Shown: positions 43,636 to 52,306 of the stretch, piece by piece
How the letters are laid out: each line of letters opens with the position of its first letter
How positions within the stretch are numbered: position 1 is the first letter of the stretch
Source of the DNA: Olivibacter jilunii
GTDB taxonomy: Bacteria > Bacteroidota > Bacteroidia > Sphingobacteriales > Sphingobacteriaceae
Direction of reading: 5' to 3'
DNA: 64,000 bases
NCBI RefSeq assembly: GCF_900607235.1
Contig: NZ_LR027860.1
Location: forward strand, 30,477-94,476
Notes under the pieces: model-generated
The model's database searches: none
What the model saw: the letters and a program-made list of their open reading frames with translations, nothing else
Told to the model about the DNA's origin: nothing
Position numbers and translations under genes: made by a program

Positions 43636-46600
43636 ATGTTAAGTAATATTGAACATTTAGGTTTCTTTTTATTAAGATTGCCAAGTTTACCATTGCAGGA
43701 AATTCAAAGGATCAATGCCGATAATACGGCCAGCCTAGCCGAAAACCTACATGATTTGCTCAGTCGTAATCCGGAAGTATTGGAAGCTATTTCATTTGCC
43801 AGCAAAGATCTCTATCATACCTATCTTAGCTGGTTAGAGAATGGATATATGCCAGATCTAAAGCTACTGGTTACTCTGTATAAATATGTCTCTCGCATGG
43901 CTTCTCGCGCTACTCCCTTTGGTAGTTTTGCCGGTGTCTGCATGGGGCATATCAATGATAATACGAGTACATTAACGCTTACAGGGCACGCAACTATCTA
44001 TGCTCGTGTGAGTCTAGATCACTTGATGCGTCAACTTCATCAGCTACAACAAAGTCAGGATTGGCTAAACGACATTGTATTCTACACGAATAATAGTATT
44101 TACGCAGTAGGCGGTTATTTCAGGTATATACGTTTTGAAACCGTAAAAGACAAAAGGACTTTTTTTCAGGTTAAACTTAAGATAAACCCTTTATTGAAAT
44201 TGCTTTATGATTATGCCAGGGAAGGGAGAACTTTCAGTGAACTCATAACCTTTCTTATGGACTTTGATATTGAGAGAAACGAGATAACAGCCTATCTATC
44301 TAAGCTCTTAGATAATCAATTTCTAATATCGGAATTAGAGCCCACGATTTTGGAAGACCAAGATATTCACAAGCTTACTCATAAGTTAAAGGGAACGGAT
44401 GCCGCAGTTGTAGAGATGCGAGACCTATTAACTTTGTCATCTTGCTCCAACAGAATAGCTACCTTAGATGAATTCCCATTCAACGTTGTGCTACCACAGG
44501 TTGATAAAAAATTCATCGCAAAGGAGGTCAACCTGAAACAATCTGTAATACAGCTAATAGCTAGAGAATTGTGTGAGCTACATCCGTTGTTTACATCATT
44601 AATACCACAAGAACTGCAGGTTTTTATTCAAAAATTTAAAAGGCGATACGAGATGATGGAGGTACCACTGCTGGAAGTACTTGATGGGGATTTGGGTATC
44701 GGCTATGGAAACCTCGATAATCAATATAAAAGCGAACATCCTTTAATTAACAACCTGGATATAAGCGAGGGTAAGAAACAGCTCACATCGACGCTTGAAG
44801 AACAAGTGATGACTAATGCGTTGTTTTCCGGTTCACGGCATATAGATCTGGAAACAATTTATCCTCTTTTGGAAAAGAGACAGGAGAACAGTGCTGTTGC
44901 GCCGACCTGCTACGCCATTGGCAATCTTTTGACAAAAAAAGTAGAGGATTTGGATAACGGCAATTTTCAATTTCACCTAGCCGCATGTAGTGGATCGTCA
45001 GCAGTAAATTTGATGTCGCGCTTTGCTTATATGGACGAGGCGCTGAAGAATAACCTTCGAAGCTGCGCTATTTATGAAGAACAATGCTTTGATAATGTGA
45101 TTCTGGCAGATATCAAACATATACCGGAGAATAAAATAGGTAACATCTTGCGGCGGCCGAAGCTGTACAGTTATGAAATACCCGTATTGGGACTTACTTG
45201 TACAAAAAATAAAAAACAAATCCCTCTTTCGGACCTTACAGTAACTGTGAGAAACAACCAGGTTATTTTGTTCTCCAAAAAACTAGACAAAAGGGTTATT
45301 CCAAGGTTGAGTTGCGCTCACAATTTTAGACAAGGAATCTCCGTTTATCGATTTTTATGCGATTTGCAATATCAAGACACCCCTTTTTCCATCTATTGGA
45401 ACTGGGACAAATATAAAAGGGCTCCGTTCTTACCTAGAATCAGCTATAAACATCTTATCTTATCTCGCGCGCGCTGGTATATAAAGCAAAGGCGCCAGTT
45501 CGATATAAATTGGTTTAGGCAGCTGCAAAAGGATCTACGATTACCGAACGAAATATTGATCGCTGAAGGCGACAATGAATTATACATTGACATCAGAACC
45601 AGTTGGGGAATGCAGTTATTGAAAGACAAACTGGCGTTGGGGGATGTAATATTATATGAGTCTTTAGTGCACCATAGCACTATTATTAAGGATACAAACG
45701 GTAATGCTTTTGTTAACGAAATTATCATTCCTTTCAAATCGATTGTAAAAAAGTGCGCGTTCATCGAAATGACCCCGTTGAAGAACAAGGAAGTGAAACG
45801 GAGTTTCTTGCCTGGAAGCGAATGGATTTATATAAAGCTTTATTGTCCACAGAAAACTGCGGATGAAATATTGGCTGAAGATATCATGAACTTAGTTAGA
45901 CAGCTTAAAGAATGGCAACTCATCGATAAGTGTTTCTTTACGCGCTATCATGACCCCGAATTCCATATCCGTTTGCGCCTACACGCACCCAATAACAGTA
46001 AAAAGGCTTATAATAAACTACGAGAAATTTTACGCTTCACTATGGAACATTTGGCCTCTCAAAACAAAATTTGGACAGTTCAATACGATACATATGTGAG
46101 AGAACTTGAACGTTATGGCGTTGATAATATCGAGCATTGCGAATCGATATTCTCAATTGATTCAGCGGTTGTTTTGGATTTTTTGGCAACGCTGCCCAAG
46201 GACGACGTAAATGTGCGATGGCTTTTTGGATTAAAGGCCGTTGATCAACTATTTAACGCTTTCGGAATAAATCTATCAGAACGTTTCGAATTAACTGAAG
46301 AATGGAGTTTAGCGCTGGCCAGAGAATTTAAAATTGATAAGGTAAAGCAAAAAAAGATGAATCTAAATTACCGAAATCATGCCGCTTCCATTGATGCTCT
46401 GCTTTGGCATCAAGAGCCTTCCCGGATTTTCGCGAAAGATCTTCTTGAAAAGCGATTCCAAGGTATTACCCATATATTACAAAAATGGAAGCCAAATAAG
46501 ATTGAGGTAAATAAGCTAATTGGAAGCATCTGCCATATGTTTTTTAACCGACTTTTCTTTTCGGATCAGCGAGCCAACGAAATGGTCCTATATAGCTTTT

Positions 46601-46692
46601 TGGCTAAAAATTACCGATCAAGGATAGCTCGATCGAAGAATGAAAGCGCTACCACCTTTGCAATTACGACAGGAGAACTATGTCCAAGTTAG
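43636..46692 (+). CDS. LanB-type lantibiotic dehydratase (class I lanthipeptide/thiopeptide-type)
   Basis: 1018 residues, full length for LanB. The N-terminal glutamylation domain starts with FFLLRLPSLPLQEI and contains YVSRMASRATPFGSFAGVCMG, a hallmark of the family. It continues to about residue 690. The C-terminal elimination (SpaB/thiopeptide-type) domain starts at about 728: WIYIKLYCPQKTADEIL, CFFTRYHDPEFHIRLRLHAP, WTVQYDTYVRELERYG. Established activity of the family: tRNA-Glu-dependent glutamylation of Ser/Thr and elimination to Dha/Dhb. It is not split into two proteins. No LanC, LanM, protease or transporter gene is adjacent. Its stop overlaps the convergent LytTR gene by 4 bp. Target peptide is likely the 51-residue product upstream. 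Confidence 0.93.
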   Translation: MLSNIEHLGFFLLRLPSLPLQEIQRINADNTASLAENLHDLLSRNPEVLEAISFASKDLYHTYLSWLENGYMPDLKLLVTLYKYVSRMASRATPFGSFAGVCMGHINDNTSTLTLTGHATIYARVSLDHLMRQLHQLQQSQDWLNDIVFYTNNSIYAVGGYFRYIRFETVKDKRTFFQVKLKINPLLKLLYDYAREGRTFSELITFLMDFDIERNEITAYLSKLLDNQFLISELEPTILEDQDIHKLTHKLKGTDAAVVEMRDLLTLSSCSNRIATLDEFPFNVVLPQVDKKFIAKEVNLKQSVIQLIARELCELHPLFTSLIPQELQVFIQKFKRRYEMMEVPLLEVLDGDLGIGYGNLDNQYKSEHPLINNLDISEGKKQLTSTLEEQVMTNALFSGSRHIDLETIYPLLEKRQENSAVAPTCYAIGNLLTKKVEDLDNGNFQFHLAACSGSSAVNLMSRFAYMDEALKNNLRSCAIYEEQCFDNVILADIKHIPENKIGNILRRPKLYSYEIPVLGLTCTKNKKQIPLSDLTVTVRNNQVILFSKKLDKRVIPRLSCAHNFRQGISVYRFLCDLQYQDTPFSIYWNWDKYKRAPFLPRISYKHLILSRARWYIKQRRQFDINWFRQLQKDLRLPNEILIAEGDNELYIDIRTSWGMQLLKDKLALGDVILYESLVHHSTIIKDTNGNAFVNEIIIPFKSIVKKCAFIEMTPLKNKEVKRSFLPGSEWIYIKLYCPQKTADEILAEDIMNLVRQLKEWQLIDKCFFTRYHDPEFHIRLRLHAPNNSKKAYNKLREILRFTMEHLASQNKIWTVQYDTYVRELERYGVDNIEHCESIFSIDSAVVLDFLATLPKDDVNVRWLFGLKAVDQLFNAFGINLSERFELTEEWSLALAREFKIDKVKQKKMNLNYRNHAASIDALLWHQEPSRIFAKDLLEKRFQGITHILQKWKPNKIEVNKLIGSICHMFFNRLFFSDQRANEMVLYSFLAKNYRSRIARSKNESATTFAITTGELCPS

Positions 46693-47387
46693 TGATTCAC
46701 TAATTTTTTATAAACCTCATCCCGATAGGTAACACCTATTGGGATATCTTTTATACTCCCTCTCATAATGATCTTGTCCGGATCGACTGCTCGCACAAAG
46801 TTTTTATTGATAATATAGGACTTATGGGTCCTCAGAAACACATCCTGTGGTAGGTCGTTGGTGATTTTTTTTAATGAGTAAATGATCAGGAACTCCCGTT
46901 CAGTTGTGGATATTCTGATATATTCCCGGTCGCCCTCTACGTATTGTATTTCGTGATAGGGAACCAGATAGTTCCTATAATTGTCTTTAATAGCAAACGT
47001 ACCAGTCTGCACTTTTTCTACTACATCATTTCGAGTAAGATGGCTCTGTGCTCGCGATAAGGCCTTGAATAACCTTTCAAATGAATAAGGCTTCAGTATA
47101 TAATCGAATACTTCCAATTCAAAGCTTTCCAATGCATAGTCTGCTCGTCCTGTAATAAATATGAAAAGCGGTCTTTTAGATAGCGATTTCAGGAAATCAA
47201 CCCCATTAATACCAGGCATATTAATGTCTGAAATGACCACATCGATGTTGTTTTTGCTTAAAAAAACGATTGCATCCATCGCCGTTTCGAAACTAGCTTC
47301 CAAACTTACAAAGGGGATCTGAGTGATATGTTCACTTATGCCTTTTCTCGCCAACGGTTCATCTTCAATTATTATACATCGTAGCAT
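46689..47387 (-). CDS. LytTR-family response regulator of the RiPP-like locus
   Basis: 232 residues. Receiver domain with IIEDEP, phospho-acceptor Asp in VVISDINMPGING, TGRADYAL and YILKPYSFERL. The LytTR DNA-binding domain follows: NYLVPYHEIQYVEGDREYIRIST, DLPQDVFLRTHKSYIINK, VTYRDEVYKKLV. It is encoded opposite to the dehydratase and overlaps its last codon. It forms a two-component pair with the kinase 3 bp upstream. It is the prime candidate regulator of the peptide/dehydratase transcript. Confidence 0.94.
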   Translation of the reverse strand: MLRCIIIEDEPLARKGISEHITQIPFVSLEASFETAMDAIVFLSKNNIDVVISDINMPGINGVDFLKSLSKRPLFIFITGRADYALESFELEVFDYILKPYSFERLFKALSRAQSHLTRNDVVEKVQTGTFAIKDNYRNYLVPYHEIQYVEGDREYIRISTTEREFLIIYSLKKITNDLPQDVFLRTHKSYIINKNFVRAVDPDKIIMRGSIKDIPIGVTYRDEVYKKLVNH

Positions 47388-47390
47388 ATT

Positions 47391-48518
47391 TCAATTAGAT
47401 TTCAGATTAATTTTCAAATGTACTGAATATACGTTTTTTTGTACCCCATAGGACAAATAATACTTGTCCTTATAATGTAAGTCCAATCTTCGGAGAATAT
47501 TGGACATACCCACCCCTCCTACGGATTGACTATCATTTGGTTTAGCGATGTGTTGGGTAGATTCTACTTCGTTCTCTACCTGCAAAAATATCCAATCGTC
47601 GTTTACGTCAATGTTAATGTAAACGAAATTATTGTTAGGGCTTTTATCCGGTCCGTGCTTGAAAGCATTTTCCACAAATGGTATAAGCATCAATGGACTG
47701 ATTTTATAAGGCTCTTTTATATCCGTAATATACGCTTCGATCTGCACGCGTTCACCGTATCTAATATGCATAAGCGCTATAAAATCTTTAAGGAATTCGA
47801 GTTCCTTTCGTAAGGGAATAAAATGATTTTGGGATTCGTATAGCGTATAGCGCATTAACGTCGAAAGACGCAGAACCATATCTCGGCCTTTATCATAATC
47901 CGTATCGAGTAGTTGATAGATATTGTTTAGGGTATTAAATAAAAAGTGTGGGTTTACCTGCGACTTGAGAAAATTAAGCTCAAGCTCGAGGTTGTCGCGC
48001 TCTAGCCTTGTTTTAGTAAGTACTTGTTCTAACATGATTTTCACGAATTTCGGCCCAACGGGGAGTGAAATAAGAAAGATAAAATCAAGCACAAAAATGT
48101 AAACATTCTTCACTATACTTAAAGGTCCATCTGTCAGTACAAGCTCAAGATACTTACCGAATCTCGGTCCATAGTTTTTGAATGTAGCCTGAAAGATAAA
48201 ACATGCAGCGTAAGTTGTTAAGGCCCAAATTACATACAAGACTGCTATCCATAACAGCACAAAAGGGATACCACGTGGATTGGAGAAAACAGACACAACT
48301 TTTCGAGAAGATAGTGAATAAAAAGCAATCATCACCACTAATAACTCTTTTATTACAAATATCCATACGTGCTCGGCGTTACCGATCAATCTATAGTAGT
48401 TAAAATAATAAACTACAGCGATTAATAGCCAAAAGAGACTATGATAAGCTAAACGTAAACCCAGCCGCGAAAATACTGAGTCACTTGACGTTGGAATACG
48501 TAGCTCACTAACATTCAT
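47391..48518 (-). CDS. LytS-like sensor histidine kinase of the RiPP-like locus
   Basis: 375 residues with five or so membrane helices in the first 190 residues, then the His_kinase domain: SQVNPHFLFNTLNNIYQLLD (phospho-acceptor His) and HATPase with PFVENAFKHGPDKS and VGGVGMSNILRRLDLHY. Its 3' end is 3 bp from the LytTR start. The multi-helix sensor resembles peptide- or membrane-stress sensing kinases, for example quorum-sensing-type systems. The ligand is unknown; sensing of the mature peptide would be a natural idea. Confidence 0.93.
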   Translation of the reverse strand: MNVSELRIPTSSDSVFSRLGLRLAYHSLFWLLIAVVYYFNYYRLIGNAEHVWIFVIKELLVVMIAFYSLSSRKVVSVFSNPRGIPFVLLWIAVLYVIWALTTYAACFIFQATFKNYGPRFGKYLELVLTDGPLSIVKNVYIFVLDFIFLISLPVGPKFVKIMLEQVLTKTRLERDNLELELNFLKSQVNPHFLFNTLNNIYQLLDTDYDKGRDMVLRLSTLMRYTLYESQNHFIPLRKELEFLKDFIALMHIRYGERVQIEAYITDIKEPYKISPLMLIPFVENAFKHGPDKSPNNNFVYINIDVNDDWIFLQVENEVESTQHIAKPNDSQSVGGVGMSNILRRLDLHYKDKYYLSYGVQKNVYSVHLKINLKSN

Positions 48519-48842
48519 CTTATTGACAGGTTAAGTGCCATAAAAATAGGCTTTATTTCCAAAATGCGTTATATCGGAATGCTTAAAAATAAAATAGTTT
48601 AGCAAATAGTTCCCCATTCTTGAACAACTATTTTTAGACCATTCTAATACGGTTTGGTTATTTTAGCGAAACTCTCGACAAGAGGGCATACTTTACAGCA
48701 CAGTTTAATAAAGGCCGCTTGAGAAAGCGGCTTTTATTATGATGTAAAATCGCTCCCTTAACTTATCGTTCCATCTATCAGATCGATATAACGTACATGG
48801 GGGATGCTGTCCACCATAAGATAAGTATGATTATTAAATCGT
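48519..48842. other. non-coding gap with a terminator hairpin
   Basis: 324 bp between the kinase start and the end of a small membrane-protein gene. No ORF was seen. It contains the hairpin at 48707-48738. Confidence 0.6.
48707..48738. terminator. hairpin terminator (GCCGCTT/AAGCGGC)
   Basis: AATAAAG-GCCGCTT (48707-48720) pairs with AAGCGGC-TTTTATT around a GAGA loop. It is a GNRA tetraloop with A/T tracts on both sides, so it may end transcripts on either strand, chiefly the minus-strand membrane-protein gene. Confidence 0.75.
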
Positions 48843-49106
48843 TTAGACATTTTTTTTACGTAAAAACATCCAGAGTACGTATAGCAAAAAGCAGACGAGC
48901 CCTAGCATCATATCAATAAACAGATTGGTAGGGATTAAACCTACAGATGTATCTGTACCATGAGAAGATACAAAACGCTGCACTTCGAGGTAAGAGAAGG
49001 GCTGTCCAAACTGCAAACCTCCATGCTGCAACCAAAGGGAAAAGTTAGGTCCCAACAGTAAAACAATGATTAGACAGATCAATATATAGGATATTCTATT
49101 TCTCAT
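48843..49106 (-). CDS. small two-helix membrane protein, unknown function
   Basis: 87 residues from ATG 49106 (MRNRISYIL); an upstream in-frame start at 49169 adds 21 residues without signal character. Two hydrophobic helices: ISYILICLIIVLLLGPNF near the start and IDMMLGLVCFLLYVLWMFLRKK at the C-terminus with a basic end. The short loop has VSSHGTDTSVGL. No family recognised. Confidence 0.5.
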   Translation of the reverse strand: MRNRISYILICLIIVLLLGPNFSLWLQHGGLQFGQPFSYLEVQRFVSSHGTDTSVGLIPTNLFIDMMLGLVCFLLYVLWMFLRKKNV

Positions 49107-49455
49107 GTTTTGATTTAGAAAGCAGATGGCATCTAACCATAAACTTTGTAATGCAGTTATGACGATCACTTTTCAATCGGAGATGGCCTCTGTTGATGAT
49201 ACGACTTTGTTTCTGTTTTATTTATAGCAAAAATAAGGAACCACTAATTTCAGGGAAAGAAATTTACACATAAACAGCCCTACCTTACACGAAAATCTGT
49301 GTCAGCTACATAACAACCCCACATGGAAAGCGTATCTCAATGAAGTGAATAAAATGTCATTCACCCTGACAGCTTGTCTGCTAAAGTCCTATATAATGTG
49401 TATTCAGCTTTCGGCATAAGATTTGATAGTAGAAGGACAGGTTTAGGTTGATTAG

Positions 49456-49487
49456 AAAAGTCCGGCGATCCCAAAAGCCGGGCTTTT
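49456..49487 (+). terminator. terminator-like hairpin in the non-coding region
   Basis: AAAAG-T-CCGGC (49456 onwards) pairs with GCCGG-G-CTTTT, followed by CGCTTTTATT. The A run upstream and T run downstream make it a plausible terminator, perhaps of a small RNA transcribed on the plus strand upstream of it. No coding gene precedes it. Confidence 0.55.
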
Positions 49488-49657
49488 CGCTTTTATTAAA
49501 CTTAGTTTGTGTCAATTACTCAGAAGCATACGCCCATACGCAGGTTTATATAGCTGTAGCTTATCCATAAACCGTATTCCCTAAAATCTCAAGATAGGCT
49601 TTTCTCTTCCGCAACCTTTTTGCTTGATCCGAAAAACCATGTATCGAAAAAAGAAAA

Positions 49658-49682
49658 GCCTTCAACCGGGGAGATTGAAGGC
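49658..49682 (+). other. hairpin plus A/C-rich leader-like segment
   Basis: GCCTTCAA (49658-49665) pairs with TTGAAGGC (49675-49682) across a nine-base loop, then TTTACTAACC and a short A-rich segment. It could be an attenuator or a degenerate upstream leader of a lost gene. Confidence 0.4.
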
Positions 49683-50068
49683 CTTTACTAACCAATTATA
49701 AACCTAAATTATGATGACACAAATATCGCATTAAAGAGACAATGTTGCAAAATGATTAACATATTTTAACAAAGCTGGCAGTAAACGCCCACTTCTGCAA
49801 CATCAACTATCATACGCGCAAAAATTCGATTACTCTTTTACGGTTATAGCGGATCCGTTTAATAAACCACTGACAAACAGGTTGCTTGTAAACCATTCAA
49901 AAGAAAACCTTGCGGTCATCGCGACGGCAAGGCTGAGCATTGGTGTTTAATGCGATATAACTGTTGTCTATTAACCCTCAACGTTAGCTTTTGTTTTGAG
50001 GTATAGAAATTTTTCTTTCGTTTTATTAGGTATTCGGCCCATTGCAAGCTAGTTCATAAGATTATAGT

Positions 50069-50509
50069 TTATACCACCTGAATTTCGTAGGCTTGTAAGC
50101 CTTTAGGTCCCTTTCGGGTTCTGAAATTCACAACATCATCAACTTTGATAGACGCAGGTGCCTCGGCAATGAGGAAAAACACACGTTCTCCAAATTCGTT
50201 GTTAATAAAGCCCCAACCACGCTGTTCATTATAATACTTCACCTTTCCTTTATGCACATCGTCTTCCTCCACCATTTTGGGTGTGCTAATCTGGATCTCT
50301 TCGACGTTAATCTTTTGTTTTCTAAATTCTGCAGGTTTTTCAGTAGTCAAGTTTCCATTCTCATCCACATACGCCAACATATCTTCCAACGATTTTCCCT
50401 TGTCAGATTGACTACTCCTATTTTCCTTTCTTAGCTCTTTATCCTTTTTCTTTTGTTCGCGCTTTTTAATATTTTCTTTCTTTCTGAATGTTTCTTGACT
50501 TCTACCCAT
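50069..50509 (-). CDS. cold-shock-domain protein with basic N-terminal extension
   Basis: 146 residues. Residues 1-35 are highly charged and Lys-rich (KKENIKKREQKKKDKE), then an acidic linker. The cold-shock fold occupies about 85-146: KGKVKYYNEQRGWGFI (RNP1-like), ERVFFLIAEA (replacing the RNP2 DVFVH), DDVVNFRTRKGPKGLQAYEIQVV. RNP2 is thus divergent (FFLI). Likely RNA-binding with an extra nucleic-acid-binding tail. Adjacent to the sigma factor gene. Confidence 0.88.
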   Translation of the reverse strand: MGRSQETFRKKENIKKREQKKKDKELRKENRSSQSDKGKSLEDMLAYVDENGNLTTEKPAEFRKQKINVEEIQISTPKMVEEDDVHKGKVKYYNEQRGWGFINNEFGERVFFLIAEAPASIKVDDVVNFRTRKGPKGLQAYEIQVV

Positions 50510-50661
50510 ACGTTATTATTTATGAATTAATAAATGAAATTGACCGTGTTTACAATGAAAAAGGAGACCTGCGGAAAAAGGAGACCGGAAACAGAGTAAG
50601 TGAGGTTTTCGTCAAATATACGAAAATATTTGTACATCTCCTATGAAGGAGAGCGTATAAG

Positions 50662-51519
50662 CTAAAGATGTTGCAACAAATCGCGTCCCGAAGACGAATT
50701 TTTAATATGTAGAAGCGCCTTTGTTTTCAACTGCCGGATACGCTCCGGTGTAAGTTTTAACTGATAGGCGATTTCGTCCAGCGTTTGCGGCTCACTATTG
50801 CTTAATCCATAAAACATGGTAAGAATTTGCCGTTCACGTGATGAAAGTTTCTTCAGCACCAAATCAATCCGCAGAAAGAGCGAGTCTTGAATCAGTTGCT
50901 GATCAGTGGCAGGATCTGAACTAGCTAAACTATCCAACAATCGCTCTTCTTCCGAGAATACTGATGGAGCATCTATCGACAGCTGCCTTTCAGCATTTGC
51001 AAAAGAGGCAATAATACGATCGGTAGTAGTTCCCAGCTCGACGGCTAATTCTTCCACGCTCGGCTCGCGTTCTAGGCGTTGTTCCATCTCAGCCTGGGAA
51101 CGCCGCAGTTTGATCAAGTTGCTAATCTGATTTCCCGGAAGTCGGACCGCTCTAGACTGAATGGAAATAGCGGACATGATACTCTGTCGAATCCACCATA
51201 CTGCATAAGAGATAAATTTAAAACCCTTCGTTTCATCAAAGCGTCTAGCAGCCTTTACTAAGCCGGCATTCCCCTCATTGATTAGATCTTCCAATACCAA
51301 TCCCTGATGTTGATACTGCTTTGCTACAGAAATCACAAAGCGCAAGTTGGCCTTGGTTAAACGTTCGAGCGCAAGTTGATCTCCCTCTCTTATTTTTTCA
51401 GCTAAAGACACTTCTTCGTCGGCACTGATTAATTCAAACTTGCTAACCTCATTTAAATACAGACTGAGGGAACGGTTATTACGGTTGGTAATTGAATCGG
51501 ATATTTTTAATTGTCTCAT
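50662..51519 (-). CDS. RNA polymerase sigma-70 family factor, RpoD/SigA-type
   Basis: 285 residues. Region 1.2/2 starts with SLSLYLNEVSKFELISADEEVSLAEKIREGD. Region 2 has NLRFVISVAKQYQHQGLVLEDLINEGNAGL and WWIRQSIMSAI. Regions 3 and 4 end with LSSRERQILTMFYGL and LTPERIRQLKTKALLHIK (-35 recognition helix-turn-helix). It resembles the vegetative RpoD of Bacteroidota in length, but a second copy of this type may exist elsewhere; an accessory (stress-linked) factor is suggested by its cold-shock neighbours. Function as housekeeping sigma is plausible. Confidence 0.9.
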   Translation of the reverse strand: MRQLKISDSITNRNNRSLSLYLNEVSKFELISADEEVSLAEKIREGDQLALERLTKANLRFVISVAKQYQHQGLVLEDLINEGNAGLVKAARRFDETKGFKFISYAVWWIRQSIMSAISIQSRAVRLPGNQISNLIKLRRSQAEMEQRLEREPSVEELAVELGTTTDRIIASFANAERQLSIDAPSVFSEEERLLDSLASSDPATDQQLIQDSLFLRIDLVLKKLSSRERQILTMFYGLSNSEPQTLDEIAYQLKLTPERIRQLKTKALLHIKNSSSGRDLLQHL

Positions 51520-51601
51520 TGATTTTTTTTTACGGATACGTTATGCCTAAAAGCGAAAGCATTCTTCGACTAAAAAGAATGCTCTTACATATGCGGATAG
51601 C

Positions 51602-51754
51602 TTAGGCTATCTTAAGTTCGATGGCGCTTAGGCCTTTAGACCTTTGTACTACCTTGTAGGTAACTTGATCGTTTTCATGAATTTTTCCCCGTTGTGGTAT
51701 TGTAAAGCCAAAACCGCGAGATCCATTAAAAATTCTTACTATTCCCTCCTGCAT
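51602..51754 (-). CDS. 50-residue truncated cold-shock-like protein
   Basis: 50 codons from ATG 51754 to TAA 51602-51604. The start MQEGIVRIFNGSRGFGFTIP carries beta strand 1 and an RNP1-like GFGF motif. It then jumps to GKIHENDQVTYKVVQRSKGLSAIELKIA, the C-terminal strands. The RNP2 region (DVFVHxSAI) of the usual 65-70-residue protein is absent, so it is a natural or secondary shortened domain. It lies 82 bp upstream of the sigma factor gene on the same strand. Confidence 0.75.
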   Translation of the reverse strand: MQEGIVRIFNGSRGFGFTIPQRGKIHENDQVTYKVVQRSKGLSAIELKIA

Positions 51755-51774
51755 AATGGTTTTTGTTAAGCTTA

Positions 51775-51909
51775 TTACTTCTTTCCTTTTGTTAAGTTAG
51801 ATTTTCCGGTTGTTATTATTTCTGTTTTTGAAGAGGTCTTTTTACTGTTTTGATAATCAGAAGAACCCTTCTTCTCGGTGCTTTTGGGTGTTTTTTTGTC
51901 TCTGCTCAT
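51775..51909 (-). CDS. small basic peptide, 44 residues
   Basis: 44 codons from ATG 51909 to TAA 51775-51777. It is Lys/Ser/Thr rich (MSRDKKTPKSTEKKGSSDYQ ... SNLTKGKK) with about a dozen Lys and likely unstructured. It lies 20 bp upstream of the small cold-shock gene. Such basic peptides are seen near stress genes in Sphingobacteriaceae, but it is not a named family to my knowledge. Coding status is moderately supported by position and composition. Confidence 0.5.
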   Translation of the reverse strand: MSRDKKTPKSTEKKGSSDYQNSKKTSSKTEIITTGKSNLTKGKK

Positions 51910-51919
51910 GGTATATTTA

Positions 51920-52306
51920 TTAATTATTTCCCATTAATCGTTCTAACCGACGGATATTATCCTCAAGTAAATTTTTGTTTAGATCATCATAATGGTCGAT
52001 ACGGTATTGCTTTAATACTGCTATCACCGCATCAGCCTGTGCAATAAGAGATGATATGTAATGTAGTGCGCCACTTTTTGCATGTTCCATCGCCGTAATC
52101 TTATCAACGAAATCCTGCTGAATAGAACGCATTCCGGTAAGCGAATATGCTTGATTGGTTAACGAATAATACACTTTCACGGGATGGTTGTCTTTCCAAA
52201 TTGTCTTGAAAGGCTTCATATTAATCCGAGTGAAATCATTCGAAGACATCTCAGTAATTTCGGTATTATTTATTGAGACCCGGTAGTACCGATAATAGCT
52301 CTTCAT
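51920..52306 (-). CDS. hypothetical protein, 128 residues
   Basis: Not recognised. No signal peptide. Tyr-rich start (MKSYYRYYRVSINNTEI), then a helical C-terminal half (DFVDKITAMEHAKSGALHYISSLIAQADAVIAVLKQYR ... LLEDNIRRLERLMGNN) that may form a coiled coil. It ends 11 bp before the basic peptide start, so it may be co-transcribed with the small stress genes. Confidence 0.65.
   Translation of the reverse strand: MKSYYRYYRVSINNTEITEMSSNDFTRINMKPFKTIWKDNHPVKVYYSLTNQAYSLTGMRSIQQDFVDKITAMEHAKSGALHYISSLIAQADAVIAVLKQYRIDHYDDLNKNLLEDNIRRLERLMGNN

Larger units (their letters stand above)
49107..50068. other. long non-coding region with two hairpins
   Basis: 962 bp without a credible gene. It holds two GC hairpins (49456-49487 and 49658-49682). 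The second is followed by CTAACCAATTATAAACC and a seven-codon micro-ORF (ATG 49711, MMTQISH). The layout hairpin/terminator then A/C-rich leader resembles a 5' untranslated leader but there is no downstream plus-strand gene. Possible small RNA or relic. Confidence 0.45.
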
